A DNA stretch of 64,000 nt from Carettochelys insculpta (lineage: Eukaryota > Chordata > Testudines > Carettochelyidae), in contig NC_134137.1 of the NCBI RefSeq assembly GCF_033958435.1, forward strand, positions 176,341,501 through 176,405,500, written 5' to 3'. The notes below the pieces were generated by a model that saw nothing but the letters and a program-made list of their open reading frames with translations, was not told where the DNA came from and did not search any database. Below are positions 12,035 to 23,594 of the stretch, piece by piece. Position 1 is the stretch's first letter, and each line of letters opens with the position of its first letter. The position numbers and the translations under genes were made by a program.

Positions 12035-12219
12035 TGCAGCTATTGGTATCAGAGGGTAGCTGCATTAGTCTGTAGTGACAAAAACAACAAGAAGTCCTGT
12101 GGTACCTTATAGATTTATTGGAGCATAAGCTTTCATGGGCAAAGACCCACTTCATCAGGTGCAATAGATCTGTTAGTCTAGAAGGTGCCACAGCCCTTCT
12201 CGTTGTTGTAGCAATTAGG
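12035..12219 (+). mobile_element. Foldback retroposon (R2), degenerate
   Basis: The body (12047-12206) begins TATCAGAGGGTAGCTGCATTAG, has an arm AGTCCTGTGGTACCTTATAG, a middle CATAAGCTTTCATGGGCAAAG and an inverted arm TTAGTCTAGAAGGTGCCACAG near its right end. Flanks TGCAGCTATTGG and TGTAGCAATTAGG are similar and probably a decayed 12-13 bp target duplication. The long duplication points to LINE-mediated insertion. It is a relative, not the same subfamily, of the element at 12246-15399. Confidence 0.55.
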
Positions 12220-12436
12220 TGTCTAAGTCCTTTTGTGACTCTAACTCAATGCCTTTAGTAAAAGCGAGAAAGCCGTGCTAGTCTATACACTATCAAAACA
12301 AAAAGCAGTCAAGTAGCACTTTAAAGACTAACAAAATAGTTTATTAGGTGAGCTTTCGTGGGACAGACCCGCTTCTTCAGCCCATAGCCAGACCAGAACA
12401 GACTCAATATTTAAGGCATAGAGAACCAAAAACAGT

Positions 12437-15145
12437 ACATAAGAACATAAGAATGGCCATACTGGGTCAGACCAAAGGTCCATCCAGCCCAGCATCCCAT
12501 CTGCCGACGGTGGCCAATGCCAGGTGCCCCAGAGAAGGAGAACAGAAGACAATGATCAAGTGATTTATCTCCTGCCATCCATCTCCTGCCCTTGTTCTGA
12601 AGGCTAGGGCACCATACTTTATCCCTGGCTAATAGCCATTTATGGACCTAACCTGCAAAAATTTATCAAGCTCTTTTTTAAACCCTAATAGAGTCCTGGC
12701 CTTCACAGCCTCCTCGGGCAAGGAGTTCCACAGGTTGACTGTGCGCTGTGTGAAGAAAAATTTCCTTTTATTAGTTTTGAACCTACTACCCATCAATTTC
12801 ATTTGGTGTCCCCTAGTTCTTGTATTATGGGAAAAGGTAAATAATTTTTCTATATTCACTTTCTCCACACCATTCATGATTTTATATACCTCTATCATAT
12901 CGCCCCTCAATCGCCTTTTTTCCAAACTGAAAAGTCCCAGTCTCTCTAGCCTCTCCCCATATGGGACCCTTTCCAAGCCCCTAATCATCTTAGTCGCCCT
13001 TTTCTGAACCTTTTCTAATGCCAATATATCTTTTTTGAGGTGAGGAGACCACATCTGCACGCAGTACTCAAGATGTGGGCGTACCATAGTTTTATATAGG
13101 GGAAGTATGATATCTTTTGTCTTATTATCGATCCCTTTTTTAATAATTCCTAACATCCTATTTGCCTTACTAACTGCCACTGCACACTGCGTGGATGTCT
13201 TCAGAGAACTATCCACTATAACTCCAAGATCCCTTTCCTGATCTGTCGTAGCTAAATTTGACCCCATCATGTAGTACGTGTAATTTGGGTTATTTTTTCC
13301 AACATGCATTACCTTACACTTACCCACATTAAATTTCATTTGCCATTTTGCTGCCCAATCACTCAGTTTGCTGAGATCTTTTTGTAGTTCTTCACAATCT
13401 GTTTTGGTTTTGACTGTCCTGAACAACTTGGTGTCATCTGCAAACTTTGCCACCTCACTGCTTACCTCATTTTCTAGATCATTGATGAACAAGTTGAACA
13501 GAATCGGTCCCAGGACTGACCCCTGGGGAACACCACTAGTTACCCTCCTCCATTGTGAAAATTTACCATTTATTCCCACCCTTTGTTTTCTATCTTTTAA
13601 CCAATTCCCGATCCATGAAAGGATCTTTCCTCCTATCCCATGACCACCTAATTTACATAAAAGCCTTTGGTGTGGGACCGTGTCAAAGGCTTTCTGGAAA
13701 TCTAGGTATATTATGTCCACTGGGTGCCCCTTGTCCGCATGTTTATTAACCCCTTCAAAGAATTCTAATAGATTAGTTAGACACGACTTCCCTCTGCAGA
13801 AACCATGCTGACTTTTGCCCAACAATTCGTGCTCTTCTACATGCCTTGCAATTTTATTCTTTACTAGTGTTTCTACTAATTTGCCTGGTACTGATGTTAA
13901 ACTTATCGGTCTATAATTGCCAGGGTCTCCTCTAGAGCCTTTTTTAAATATTGGCGTTATATTGGCCGTCTTCCAGTCATTTGGTACCAAAGTGGATTTA
14001 AAGGATAGGTTACAAACCACTGTTAATAACTCCGCAATTTCACATTTGAGTTCTTTCAGAACCCTTGGGTGAATACCGTCTGGTCCTGGAGACTTGTTAC
14101 TATTCAGCTTATCAATTAACTCCAAAACCTCCTCTAATGTCACTTCAATCTGAGTGAGTCCCTCAGATTTGTCACCTAAAAAGGCTGGCTCAGATTTAGG
14201 AACCTCTGTAACATCCTCAGCCGTGAAGACTGAAGCAAAGAAATCATTTAATCGCTCCGCAATGGCGCTGTCTTCCTTGATCACTCCTTTTATATCTTTA
14301 TCGTCCAAGGGCCCCACTGCTTTTTTAGCAGGCTTCCTGCTTCTAATGTATTTAAAAAACATTTTACTATCGTTTTTTGAATTTTTGGCTAGCTGTTCCT
14401 CAAAATCTTTTTTGGCTTTTCTTATTACATTATGACACTTAATTTGGGAGTGTTTATGTTCCTTTCTATTTTCCTCACTAGGATTTGACTTCCACTTTTT
14501 AAAAGCTGCCCTTTTCTCTCTCACTGCCTTTTTAACATGGCTGTTTAGCCATGGTGGTTCTTTGTTAGGTCTCTTACTGTGTTTTTTTATTTGGGGTATA
14601 CATTTAAGTTGGGCCTCTAGTATGGTGTCTTTAAACAGTTTCCATGCAGCTTCCAGGAATTTTAGTTTAATTACTCTACCTTTTAGTTTCTGTTTAAGTA
14701 GCTTCCTCATTTTAGTGTAATTCCCCTTTTTGAAATTAAATGCCAGAGTGTTTGACTGCTGCGGTGTTCTTCCCAACACAGGAATATTAGAAGTTATTAT
14801 ATTGTGGTCACTATTTCCAAGCAGTCCAGTAACAGTTACCTCTTGGACCAGATCCTGCGTTCCAGTCAAGACTAGATTGAGAATTGACTCTCCCCTTGTG
14901 GGTTCCTGTACTAGCTGCTCCAAGAAGCAGTCATTTAAGGCATCAAGAAATTTAATCTCTGACTCCCGTCCTGAGGTGACATGCACCCAATCAATATGGG
15001 GATAATTGAAATCTCCTATTATTACTGTGTTTTTTATTTTGGTAGCCTCTCTAATCTCCCTTAACATTTCAGCATCACTATCACTGTCCTGGTTAGGTGG
15101 TCGGTAATATATTCCTAATGCCATATTCATATTAGAGGAGTTTTG
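12437..15145 (-). mobile_element. Young 5'-truncated CR1 LINE
   Basis: The minus-strand element ends (3') at about 12437 with the CR1-style octamer tail, seen on the plus strand as CATAAGAACATAAGAATGG. It carries a 3' UTR that includes the widespread 'CTGGGTCAGACCAAAGGTCC' block and a single open frame of 833 codons. The 5' end stops inside the endonuclease domain, so promoter, ORF1 and the start of ORF2 are missing. The open frame implies a recent insertion. It lies inside the foldback retroposon at 12246-15399 and so is younger than it. Confidence 0.9.
12629..15130 (-). CDS. CR1 ORF2 protein, partial: endonuclease end plus reverse transcriptase
   Basis: 833 codons, no internal stop; the family's ORF2 is usually about 1000 residues, so the N-terminal part of the endonuclease is absent. 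Residues 9-14 (YRPPNQ), 39-48 ([10 protein letters not shown]) and 107-110 (SDHN) are the last endonuclease motifs. A basic linker spans about 130-290. The reverse transcriptase follows: [11 protein letters not shown] (345-355), NYRPIS (405-410), HGFCRGKSC (442-450), DFQKAFD (477-483), [10 protein letters not shown] (533-542) and the catalytic FADD (563-566). The C-terminal domain has [10 protein letters not shown] (689-698) and WNSLPEEAV (801-809). In an intact element the protein nicks target DNA and copies its own RNA. This copy cannot do so alone because its endonuclease and 5' region are truncated. The first Met is arbitrary. Confidence 0.92.
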   Translation of the reverse strand: MNMALGIYYRPPNQDSDSDAEMLREIREATKIKNTVIIGDFNYPHIDWVHVTSGRESEIKFLDALNDCFLEQLVQEPTRGESILNLVLTGTQDLVQEVTVTGLLGNSDHNIITSNIPVLGRTPQQSNTLAFNFKKGNYTKMRKLLKQKLKGRVIKLKFLEAAWKLFKDTILEAQLKCIPQIKKHSKRPNKEPPWLNSHVKKAVREKRAAFKKWKSNPSEENRKEHKHSQIKCHNVIRKAKKDFEEQLAKNSKNDSKMFFKYIRSRKPAKKAVGPLDDKDIKGVIKEDSAIAERLNDFFASVFTAEDVTEVPKSEPAFLGDKSEGLTQIEVTLEEVLELIDKLNSNKSPGPDGIHPRVLKELKCEIAELLTVVCNLSFKSTLVPNDWKTANITPIFKKGSRGDPGNYRPISLTSVPGKLVETLVKNKIARHVEEHELLGKSQHGFCRGKSCLTNLLEFFEGVNKHADKGHPVDIIYLDFQKAFDTVPHQRLLCKLGGHGIGGKILSWIGNWLKDRKQRVGINGKFSQWRRVTSGVPQGSVLGPILFNLFINDLENEVSSEVAKFADDTKLFRTVKTKTDCEELQKDLSKLSDWAAKWQMKFNVGKCKVMHVGKNNPNYTYYMMGSNLATTDQERDLGVIVDSSLKTSTQCAVAVSKANRMLGIIKKGIDNKTKDIILPLYKTMVRPHLEYCVQMWSPHLKKDILALEKVQKRATKMIRGLERVPYGERLERLGLFSLEKRRLRGDMIEVYKIMNGVEKVNIEKLFTFSHNTRTRGHQMKLMGSRFKTNKRKFFFTQRTVNLWNSLPEEAVKARTLLGFKKELDKFLQVRSINGY

Positions 15146-15150
15146 CTTAC

Positions 15151-15246
15151 CTTGATACTTTTTTTTCCTGATTTGTCAACCTTGATAATTTTCTTCAGAT
15201 TTGCTCACCTTGATTATTTTTTTCTGATTTGTCAACCTTGATTACT
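15151..15246 (+). repeat. 28-30 bp minisatellite, 3.5 units
   Basis: Units start CCTTGATACTTTTTTTTCC, CCTTGATAATTTTCTTCAG, CCTTGATTATTTTTTTCTG and CCTTGATTACTATTT. The first three end in TTTG(T/C)(C/T)A(A/T)-like GATTTGTCAA or GATTTGCTCA. They lie between the CR1 5' end and the right arm of the foldback element, and probably belong to that element's centre. Confidence 0.7.
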
Positions 15247-15399
15247 ATTTTTGGTTCTCTATGCCTTAAATATTGAGTCTGTTCTGGTCTGGCTATGGGC
15301 TGGAGAAGCGGGTCTGTCCCATGAAAGCTCGCCTAATAAATTACTTTATTAGTCTTTGAAGTGCCACTTTACTGCTTTTTTGTTTCAATGCCTTTAATA

Positions 15400-16984
15400 T
15401 ATGTACAGTATGGTGATTCTTGTTGTGCAACAGTCAGACAACTTTACTTTTCTGCTACATCTGCAGATATTGTCTCTTCTCTGAACTTTTACAAGCCATG
15501 TGATTTCATGTTTCCTCCAACAGTACACTAAATGAAAACTATGACAATCATAATCATGTAATCAACTTTATTATATTGCCAGTGTTTAACAGAGAGGAGC
15601 CTACCGGGATTCACAAGTATATTGAAAAAAATAAAGCGTATATACATGGCAAATGGTTAATGCTTCAATAACACACTGAAAAACAAGAGCACATGTAAAC
15701 ATGACTGAGGGGAAAAAGAAAAAATGTCTTCACAGTGTAATTGGGCACACAGGGTAGTCTATGTGCTGATAGGCATGAAAATTTAATTACCACATAAACT
15801 ATTGAAATGAGAGATGCAGCCTCCCATGCCCATAGAACAAAGTTCATGGGCCAGGTGGGCATGATGCAGTTCCACAGAGGAGCTGAATTCACTTAGCCCA
15901 GTATTGGATTTATCTCTCAATCTCCAAAGCCCTTTGAAGTCTATGGAAAGGCTTGTTTTGCATTCTGTGAGTTTTGGCTCACACCTTTAGTGTGGTTTGC
16001 CAATTGTATTAAATTTATGGCACAGACACATTGCGTTGACCAACCATAGTACTGCAGCCCAGACCAGTATAGGAGTGGAAGTGGAAATGGAGTACCTAGT
16101 GGTTCTATTTCTGTATCTCAGGGTCAGGACAATAACTGGTCAATGAATATTTAGAGTCATTCCGTTTAGTAATTAGACTGTCCATTTGGTTGTATTGTAT
16201 TTATTGCCAAAGTGTTGCCCCATCCTCCAACATCTTGCTCACAAGTAGCCACATAAAAATTAAGGCTTTGTCAGAAAAGACAAGATTATTTGCCAATGAG
16301 CTCTTCCCTTGCTCCAGCTCTCTATCCTTTAAGCCTATCTGAGGAAATAATTTCCCCAAGGAAGCTCTTAGGTAGAAGCTAGGTCTGAAATGAAACACAG
16401 AGAGAAAGAGAGATAAGATGTGCTTTTAATGACCAATTCATATGTTTTATTTATAGACCTCATTGTTATAAAATACTGCAAGTTTACAGCCAGAGGCTTG
16501 AGAAGGCCTGTGTGACTGAAACAACTGTAGCTGATACAGAAATGCAGACAGGAACCAACAAAACATGGAGCTTCACCAGAACTATACTTTAAAACTCTTT
16601 GGAATGGATCCCAAAATCACATTATGTAGTTTCACCTCTTACGACCTCTGATGGGTTCACAGTAATGATCTGCCAGAGAATGTCTGCAAGCCACTTTCCC
16701 TGGCAGTCTTCTAGGGGAAGAACTGTGCAGCAGGCTTTGGCCCTGCAGTGCTTGCAGCCGGAGGGAGAGTGTGACTCTTCTCCTGTGTGCCTCTGTGCCG
16801 GTTAGTGAGCTCAGGGAGCGGAGCTGGCCAGGAACATGTGGAAGAAGAATGGCAAGGGAAAGATACGTGGAGAGGCTGGGCTGGTGAGTAGTGATGGCAA
16901 CACTGGAGCACAAAGAGAAGTTAAAGAGAGACCAAAAATGGTGTTGATAAAAATATTGCAAAAGCAAGTATTTAATAATGAGAT
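15400..16984. other. No recognisable feature
   Basis: Non-coding. No repeat family recognised. Confidence 0.45.
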
Positions 16985-17324
16985 GTCCCTACTTAGAGGA
17001 GTGGGATAGAAACACCCAGAGCTGCTGATAGACCAGATTCCAGTGGTGTGCAGTACCAACAGCAGCACTGCCATGTACCTACCAGGGCCTCACAGCAGGA
17101 AGGCCCACCATGGTCTGGGCGCTCCAATGCCAGCCTCAGGGTCCCAACTGCCAGCCCCCTGCATGGGTTACCGATGCCAGCCCTTCTGCTGCCGCCTGGG
17201 GTCCCAACCTCTGATCCCAGGACTACACCTCTGGCCTTGGCCCAGGGCTCTGCAACCATCCTTAGCTGTGGATACAACCAGGGGCAGTGAGGGGTGCAGA
17301 CAGGGAAAGGGGGGTGCACAGAAA
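16985..17324. repeat. GC-rich unclassified repeat (L1 copy)
   Basis: The right half (about 17246-17320) resembles 61020-61100: both read ...GGCTCT(G/A)CA...CCA..., then CAGTGAG(G/A)GG(T/C)G(C/G)(A/G)ACAG and a G-run. It abuts the 3' end of a mariner-type MITE and may be an insertion in it. Chance ORFs of up to 108 codons cross it. Confidence 0.4.
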
Positions 17325-17427
17325 AGTTGGCACCTCCCTTGACAAGCAGAAACCTGGCTAACTAAAATCATACTGGACCATAGATGTTGCCAGACCAGAG
17401 AGACCTGGGCTAGAGACTTTCAACCAG
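17325..17427 (+). mobile_element. Mariner-type MITE, right end only
   Basis: Resembles the last 100 bp of the full copies: CTGGCTAACTAAAATCAT, then ATGTTGCCAGACCAGAGAGA, ending TTTCAACCAG followed by TA. Its left part is missing or displaced by the GC-rich repeat. A complete copy follows 27 bp later in the same orientation. Confidence 0.6.
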
Positions 17428-17454
17428 TACAATAAAAGAACAGAGAAATCAGTA

Positions 17455-17780
17455 CAGGTTGAACCTCTCTCATTTGGCACCCTTGGGACCCAATCAGTGC
17501 TGAATGAGAGAATCTGCCAGCCCACAGGAGGTCAATATTGTCCAGCAGCATTACCAACACTTCCACTGCTTACTTGGCCCTTAGAAGACATTTAGGGATA
17601 AATTACAGGTAAATAACAGCACAGAACACTCAGACCCAGGACTGGTGGCTGGAAACAAACTTGATGGAACCACAGGAAATTTGGCCACACCCCTGATAAG
17701 TGGTTGTCCAGCCAACTAACATCACACTAGATTACAGGTGTTGCCAGACGAGAGAGCGTCAGATGAGACAGGTTCAACCT
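17455..17780 (+). mobile_element. Mariner-type MITE, complete
   Basis: A 326-bp non-coding element with inverted ends CAGGTTGAACCTCTCTC and GAGACAGGTTCAACCT. TA precedes the left end, and the right end is followed by a decayed site. Other copies (41352-41656, 45650-46611, 54640-55373) share the interior phrases AACACTTCCACTGCTTACT and AGGTAAATAACAGCAC. TA targets are diagnostic of the Tc1/mariner (including pogo/Tigger) group; the autonomous partner is not in the window. Confidence 0.8.
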
Positions 17781-19540
17781 ACACTTCGGTAGACAGCCAT
17801 TTTGAGGATCTGAGCCTATTTCAGAACTATACTCAGTCAGCAGATTCAGTTATTTTTTTTGGCAGGGCTGTTGTTTGTAAACATTTTAGTGTGACAGACA
17901 AGTTTTGTGCTTAACCTTTTGCCCATAGCAAGGTTAACAATTTAGCAGGGATTACTTACTTTATTTCAGTTCCTGGGTTTCATGTTTAGTCTGAGTCATA
18001 TCTTAATTTGGAGCACCCAGTGTTTACATTTTCACAGACAATTGTAAATATTTGATGAAGGGCGAAGCAAAATTTTCCTAACTTGAAAATTGTTTTTTGA
18101 TCACTGCTAAGTGAAATCTTGTTTTTCTCAACGATTCGCGGGTATATCATCTCAGTTGTGACCCTCCCTGAAAACAAACAAGTAGATCCTTAACATGAGC
18201 AGTATATGAGAAAAGACTTCAGAGTGGAACAGCGGGAAGTCAATGTTTTGTCAAGGGAAAGCTCTGCACAAATACTGAAAACATGCAAGCTTCTTTAAAG
18301 CTCCAGGTCTAATTCAGACAAAAGCTTTGGTGGAATACAGAATTAGACCCTTAGTATCTTGTTAATGAAAATATTCACTTGAGGTTGGTGTTTCTGATCA
18401 GACTTGTAGCAGATACTTATATCTTTAGATAGCACTTAGCTCCTAGCTAGTCAAATGATTCCAGACATCATATCACACCTCATTCAGGCTGATAATCAAA
18501 GTCTTTAAAACTGAATTAATTTAATATGGCTTCTGCAATCTGTAGAGACATGCACTAAGCATCAAAAAGTTTATTATTAAAATTATATACAATATATACA
18601 AAAGACAGTTGCTGTACTATTTGCAGATTACATTGTTTGGTTTCTGTTCATTACTTGGTGATTCAGAACAGGACCATTCTGAGCGGCGTTCACTAAGTGA
18701 ATATATAAAGCACTGGAAATGTTTCAAAAAGTTTTTTTCAAGCCAGTTAGGTACAGGATGTTTAGCAGAAATCTGCTCCATTAAGAAGTCCCTGACCTGG
18801 TAATCCAATATTTTCACCAAATACCCTGGTGACTCGCCGGCCTAGTAGAAGCATAAAGTTCTATTATTCATGTAATAGCACACATAAGTGACAGGTAAAT
18901 GGTTACATTCCAGCTGGGCAGAATTTTAATGCCCAATACACAAGTGCTACAGTCTACACAATACCTTCTTTTGTTCTGCTTTACATTTTGTTTCCGATAC
19001 AGTCGAAGCCCAGTCGCACCTATTTTGAACTGAGAGCAGTCTCTCATGGGAAGTGTTCTGACTCAAGCTGGGTGAAATACTACAAAACGTAACAGGGGAG
19101 ATTTGTTTGAATACAATGATGAATTCACTTCAGTAATCACAGCCCATTTTATTTGTCTATGCAAGCATGAGAGAGATTTTTGTTTTATTTAGAAAGCAAA
19201 AGCTTCCAAAGTAGAACTGAAACTATTCACAAATACAAAATTACTTGAGTTAAATTTGATTAATACGTTTGGCTGAAAAAAAACTTAAAACAACTGAAAA
19301 AATGTTCTTTTTATCATAATCCCTTTTGAAATTTTGTTTCAAAACATTTGCAAAATGAAATGACAGCATAAATTATTTTGTTCAATACAAACTTTGTGTT
19401 TTTGTTTAGTTTTGTTGTACTGAGACTTCACTTTCAGGGTTTTTTTTTCAGATTGTTTTTGTTCAAATACTGAACCAAAAAAATTAATTATGTGCTTAAC
19501 TCACTCACAAGTACTTATGAAAATGCATTTGCACAGTGAT
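17781..19540. other. No recognisable feature
   Basis: AT-rich non-coding sequence. Nothing supported. Confidence 0.45.
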
Positions 19541-19665
19541 ATACACTCAGGATGGGATCCACAGGCTTTGGAAAACTGAGCATCATAGTTCCTAGCTTTT
19601 AGGAGCCTAGAAAAATCACAGGAATGACAAAGCTGAGTTAGATGCCAAAACTCTCTATACACTGA

Positions 19666-20101
19666 GGCCATGGCTTTGCTAGCCCACTCCTTTCAGAAGG
19701 GGCATGGTAATGAGCCACTTCAGCAGATGCTAATGAGGCACTTCCATGAATATGCAGTGCCTCATTAGCATAATGGCAGCCACATGCATTTCAAAAGTGC
19801 TGCTTTCAAAACGTACACAGCTCATGTGGACAGGGGCCTTTCAAAAGGTCCCCCTGATTTTGAAAGCCTCTTCTTCCTATTTGGTTTTGGGAAGAAGGGG
19901 CTTTCAAAGTCTAGGAGTCCTTTCGAAAGGCCCCTGTCCACACAGGCAGCATGCGTTTTGAAAACAGCACTTTTGAAACATGCGCAGCTGCCATTATGCT
20001 CGTGAGGTGCTGCCTATTCATGGCAGCGCCTCATTAGCATCTGACGAAGTGGCTCATTACCATGCCCCTTCTGAAAGGAGTGGGCTAGTGTAGCCAGGGC
20101 C
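19666..20101. mobile_element. MITE family B, complete hairpin, TSD TGA
   Basis: 436 bp. The left end GGCCATGGCTTTGCTAGCCC pairs with the right end GGGCTAGTGTAGCCAGGGCC. Pairing continues inward: GGGGCATGGTAATGAGCCAC at left versus its complement at right, then GCCTCATTAGCAT arms and a central TTTCGAAAGG/CCTTTCAAAAGG pair. It is flanked by TGA at 19663-19665 and 20102-20104. No protein. Confidence 0.85.
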
Positions 20102-20776
20102 TGACTGGAGAGAGATGGAATCCACAAAAGCCCCCAGTGTTAGGCGGGGAGCCACCTAAGCTAGGAAATGGAAGATGCTAAGCTGAAGAGTGGGTGCTAA
20201 ACCCAGCCCCTCTCTCAGAGAGAGGCATCTAGATCTGCTGAGCAACCCTTTGTTGTCAGAATGGCTAGGAGACAAACCTACATTACAACCCTCTACTCTG
20301 CAGTAAGAGCACTCACCCAGAAGGCAGGAGACCTGGGTTCAATTCCTCCCCCTCCCCCAGAGGGGGTAAACCATTTGAACAGAGCTCTGCCACCTCTCAG
20401 CAGAGTGCTCTAAGCCTTGAGAAAGGGGATATTCTCACATGGGGCTATGTCAGTCTCTTCCACCAAAGCTGTTCCACTGTAGATAAATAACACAAGAGTG
20501 ATCAGAGCAGGGGGACTGACCTCCATTTCTCCCATGTCCCAGGAGTGTGCCCTACCCACCAGGGAACAGTCATTGTCTTTCTTTCTCTAGCCAGCATAGA
20601 CAAATCACTAAATCATTATTGAGCTAGAGAGACCAATGGGACTCAATCTAGTAGACATGCTCAGAGTTTGCCTGTCAAATTGGGCCTGCCCATGGGATAG
20701 GCAGCCAAATGCCTGCCCTCTCCCAGTTTGTGATTCACTTTGGGACTTAGGTGAGAGACAGGCATCTGGACACCTA

Positions 20777-21220
20777 AGCTACATCTACACTAGAGAGTTT
20801 TGTCAACATAACCAGGGTTTTGTCAACAAAACTTGCAGCGCATCCACACTAAACATCCATTCTGTTGACATACTGTCGACAGACCTCAGTACTTTTGCCG
20901 ACAGCCTTCTGCCTCTCCCCCGTGAGGCAGAACATCTCTCTCGACAGACTCTGTCAATAAAAAAGCAGCGTGGATGCTCCTGGGGGCCCTCTGTTGACAG
21001 ACAGGGCTTCTGAGTCATCAGGCAGCCCTGTCTGATGTGCTTCCGGTAGGCCGTTCTGTCGAGAGAGCAGCTGGACAGTCCAGCTGCTCTCCATTGACAG
21101 AGCAGATTAACAGAGTGATCTGCTTTTGTGTGTGGCCATGACCTGTCGACAGAAGGGTTATCAGAAGATATCTTCCAAGAGTAACTTCTGTCGACGGATC
21201 ACTCCAGTGTAGATGTATCC
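20777..21220. mobile_element. MITE family C, complete, TSD CTA
   Basis: 444 bp, starts AGCTACATCTACACTAG and ends CCAGTGTAGATGTATCC, flanked by CTA (20774-20776 and 21221-21223). The interior holds at least seven copies or near-copies of CTGTCGACAG on both strands. A relative in opposite orientation is at 55926-56307. The 125-codon plus-strand frame crossing it is incidental. Confidence 0.85.
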
Positions 21221-21440
21221 CTAGAGTGAGGCAGAGATGCATGGGCTCAGAGGCAGTAATGTAGGCAACTAGGAAGCTTCAACCCTGAAAACGTCAGTGC
21301 CAAGAAAGTTTAGCACCTTTGGGGCTTGGTGGGAGTTTTGTGGATCACAGGGGACTGAAAAAGTGGGAATTCAGCACCTAACCCTGAGACTTAGGTGCCC
21401 AAGGCTGAGTTTTAGGTACATAAGTACCTTTCGAATACCA

Positions 21441-21870
21441 CCTGAAGTGGTCAAGGCCACTTTAAATACTTTGGTTTCTTTTTTCCTGTTTCTGAGAAGT
21501 AGCAGAACATAGACAGCCCATGCAGCTGTAGTCATCTAACATGGTGAAAACCAGTTATGGGAAGTTGAAAGCATTGACAAAGCAAACAGTTCATAAACAA
21601 TCCATGGGCTGAAGTGTCCTCATATTTGTTCATGTGGTACATTTTCAAATCATTAACACATTTTCAAAATCCAAGGCTGCTCAACGATCATTTCTGAGTA
21701 GGAGAAAAAATTGATTTGGTACAAGTAGATTCATGGAGTTAAAGGATACACTGGACTACCATAATCATCTTGTGCGATCCACTGCACAACACAAAGCATT
21801 GATGGCTGCATTTAGCCTAGTAACTTGTTGTTCAACTAGAGCATATCCTAAGAGTTTGTACAGCTCTCTT
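21441..21870. other. No recognisable feature
   Basis: Non-coding. Nothing supported. Confidence 0.45.
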
Positions 21871-21874
21871 GATC

Positions 21875-21960
21875 ATAAAATCATAGATTTTTTTGGCATA
21901 AAATCATAGACAGGTAGGGCTAGAAGGGAACTTGAGAATGCAGATTGATTTACTTTAATG
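21875..21960 (-). mobile_element. CR1 3' end fragment
   Basis: AAATCATAGACAGGTAGGGC, then TAGAAGGGAACTTGAGAA, is the reverse complement of the terminal segment of older CR1 subfamilies. The AAAATCATAGA tail unit occurs twice (about 21876 and 21900). Confidence 0.65.
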
Positions 21961-21985
21961 TCAGGACACAGTGCTTCCCAGACTA

Positions 21986-22393
21986 GGGCTTGTCAATACT
22001 TGTGGGAGTATTTCTGGGACCCCCCCCGACACCTCTTTTTTCTGAAATAAAAAAATGGAGTGTTCACACTGCCATGCACAAAAAGTTGAGCTAAGCGGTC
22101 TTTTCAGAAATATCATCTCCAGCTCTGTGAAAAACTTTCGTCACCCCGCCCCCCACCACTACCATATCCCTTTTCAGAGTTGAAAATGAATGTGTGTGAA
22201 CAAAGCACAGCTATTATGGCTTCTGCGAACAGGCCTTTTGCAATGCTGTGGATGTGAGTGGTGGCTGTAACTGAGAATTCTCCATTTCACAAAGCTGTGG
22301 CTGTGTGAATGCGATTTGTTTTACTTTACTTATTTCGACCTTGGGACATCAAAAATGGTATCCTCGAAAAAAACATGCAGTGTAGACATAGCG
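21986..22393. mobile_element. MITE relic (family H), probable TSD CTA/TTA
   Basis: About 408 bp from GGGCTTGTCAATACTTG to GCAGTGTAGACATAGCG. Ends are diverged inverted repeats of the CTACGTCTACAC class, flanked by CTA and TTA (one mismatch). Interior motifs TTTCTGAAATA and TATTTCGACC recall family E. Confidence 0.6.
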
Positions 22394-23590
22394 TTAGATC
22401 CAGTCTGCGCATGTGACGCACCCACAGTTCACAGACAGGCCAACAGGGCCTTTTCTATGCACCAAGTTTCCCAGAGCAGGGCCTCCGAGCTCACCAGTGC
22501 CACCGGCCAAACTATACCTGGGGCAGAGAGGAAAATCATTTTTAAATTATACAGGACAGCTGTTCTTCAGGCAACAAAGATGTTTCCAATCCACTGCTCC
22601 ACAGCTTTCGCCCCATTCCTTGATCATTAAAGTGAATCAAGCTGTAGTCTTTACTGTCGCTGAATGTAAATGAATATGCCAAGCATTTAGCTGAGCATGT
22701 CCTAACTAACACACCCTCTCTCTGTGCCACGCAGAAATCCGCAACTCCTCTTTATTAATAGATTGGTTAAATAGACCAAAACTGAACTGGAGCAAAGGAA
22801 TATTTGCCCATTAAAGTTGCGGGAAAGAGTAAATATTGGCTGCAGATGTCATCAAGATTTAATTCAACAAAAATTAAATATGGCCCAAGGCAAAACAAGC
22901 AATCTTTAGAAATGTAATGGTAGGCTGCAAGTAGAAACCCTTTGCACTTTATGAAAACAAAAGTCCTGGCAAAGCCAGTTTTAGCTTAGTTAATTACTGT
23001 TTTGATTCAGTGTGAACTGCCTTCAGTTCCCTCCCTAGATATTACATATAAGCTAGCCATTAACAGGGTAAAAAAAAAGCAAAAAACAAAAAAAAAACCC
23101 AATGAAAACAAATCAGTGTTCAAGACACTGTAATAGTCCCTAGTGGGGCAGAGAACACTCTTTACAAAGCCCAGCAGGGCTATTAATATACAAGTCATTT
23201 TCTTTCCTTCAAAATAAAAGAATGTGTTTGCCAGCTACAGTACGTCTGACTGAACCACATTTCTCTCACATTAGCTTATTTTTCCACAACATGAAAACCA
23301 CTTAAAGAAAATAAAACACTGGTGTGAAAATAAAGGAGCATGTTTCCTTCTGGAAGCACTGTGCACTGACTTTGAGATCCCATTTTTATAATTAACCATG
23401 GCAAATATCTATGTGAATAAATCTTCTCACAGTATCAAACTCCACTTACCAAATGGACGTAGCATGTCTGATCTGACAGCTGGTACAAGGCAGATTCCTA
23501 AAATAAATCCAACTCTGTTAAATCATTATGATAAACAAAGAAATCCCACCTAAGTAAAACAAATACTTGATTAATGACTTGACAAAAGGA
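22394..23590. other. Downstream flank or 3' UTR of KCNJ15
   Basis: AT-rich, no repeat recognised in most of it. If transcription runs past the first poly(A) hexamer, part of this is 3' UTR. A second AATAAA on the minus strand lies at about 22750-22755. Confidence 0.45.
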
Positions 23591-23594
23591 CAGA

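Larger units (their letters stand above)
12246..15399 (+). mobile_element. Full-length foldback retroposon (R3/R4) split by CR1
   Basis: The unit is bounded by TCAATGCCTTTAGTA (12246-12260) and TCAATGCCTTTAATA (15385-15399), a 15-bp target duplication with one mismatch. The left arm (about 12285-12437) and right arm (about 15240-15384) are inverted copies: both contain the phrase around CATAGCCAGACCAGAACAGA and CTCAATATTTAAGGCATAGA, in opposite senses. The head reads GCGAGAAAGCCGTGCTAGTC. The 3' end is ACTGCTTTTTTGTTT directly before the duplication. A CR1 (12437-15145) and a small minisatellite sit between the arms. Long duplications argue for retroposition rather than cut-and-paste. Confidence 0.75.
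19541..21440. repeat. Ancient tRNA-related repeat carrying two nested MITEs
   Basis: Three separated pieces (19541-19662, 20105-20773, 21224-21440) look like one old amniote-type repeat. Mirror phrases CTTTTAGGAGCCTAG and GACTTAGGTGCCCAAG occur at the two ends. A polymerase III B-box-like GGTTCAATTCC lies at 20336-20346 after AAGAGCACTCACCCAGAAGG. The family name is uncertain. Removing the two MITEs joins the pieces. Confidence 0.45.

Noticed and set aside
12642..15005. Plus-strand ORFs of 91-121 codons
   Set aside because: They are antisense shadows of the CR1 reverse-transcriptase frame.
20320..20350. tRNA gene suggested by a B-box-like GGTTCAATTCC
   Set aside because: No cloverleaf or acceptor stem can be formed. 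It is part of an old repeat.
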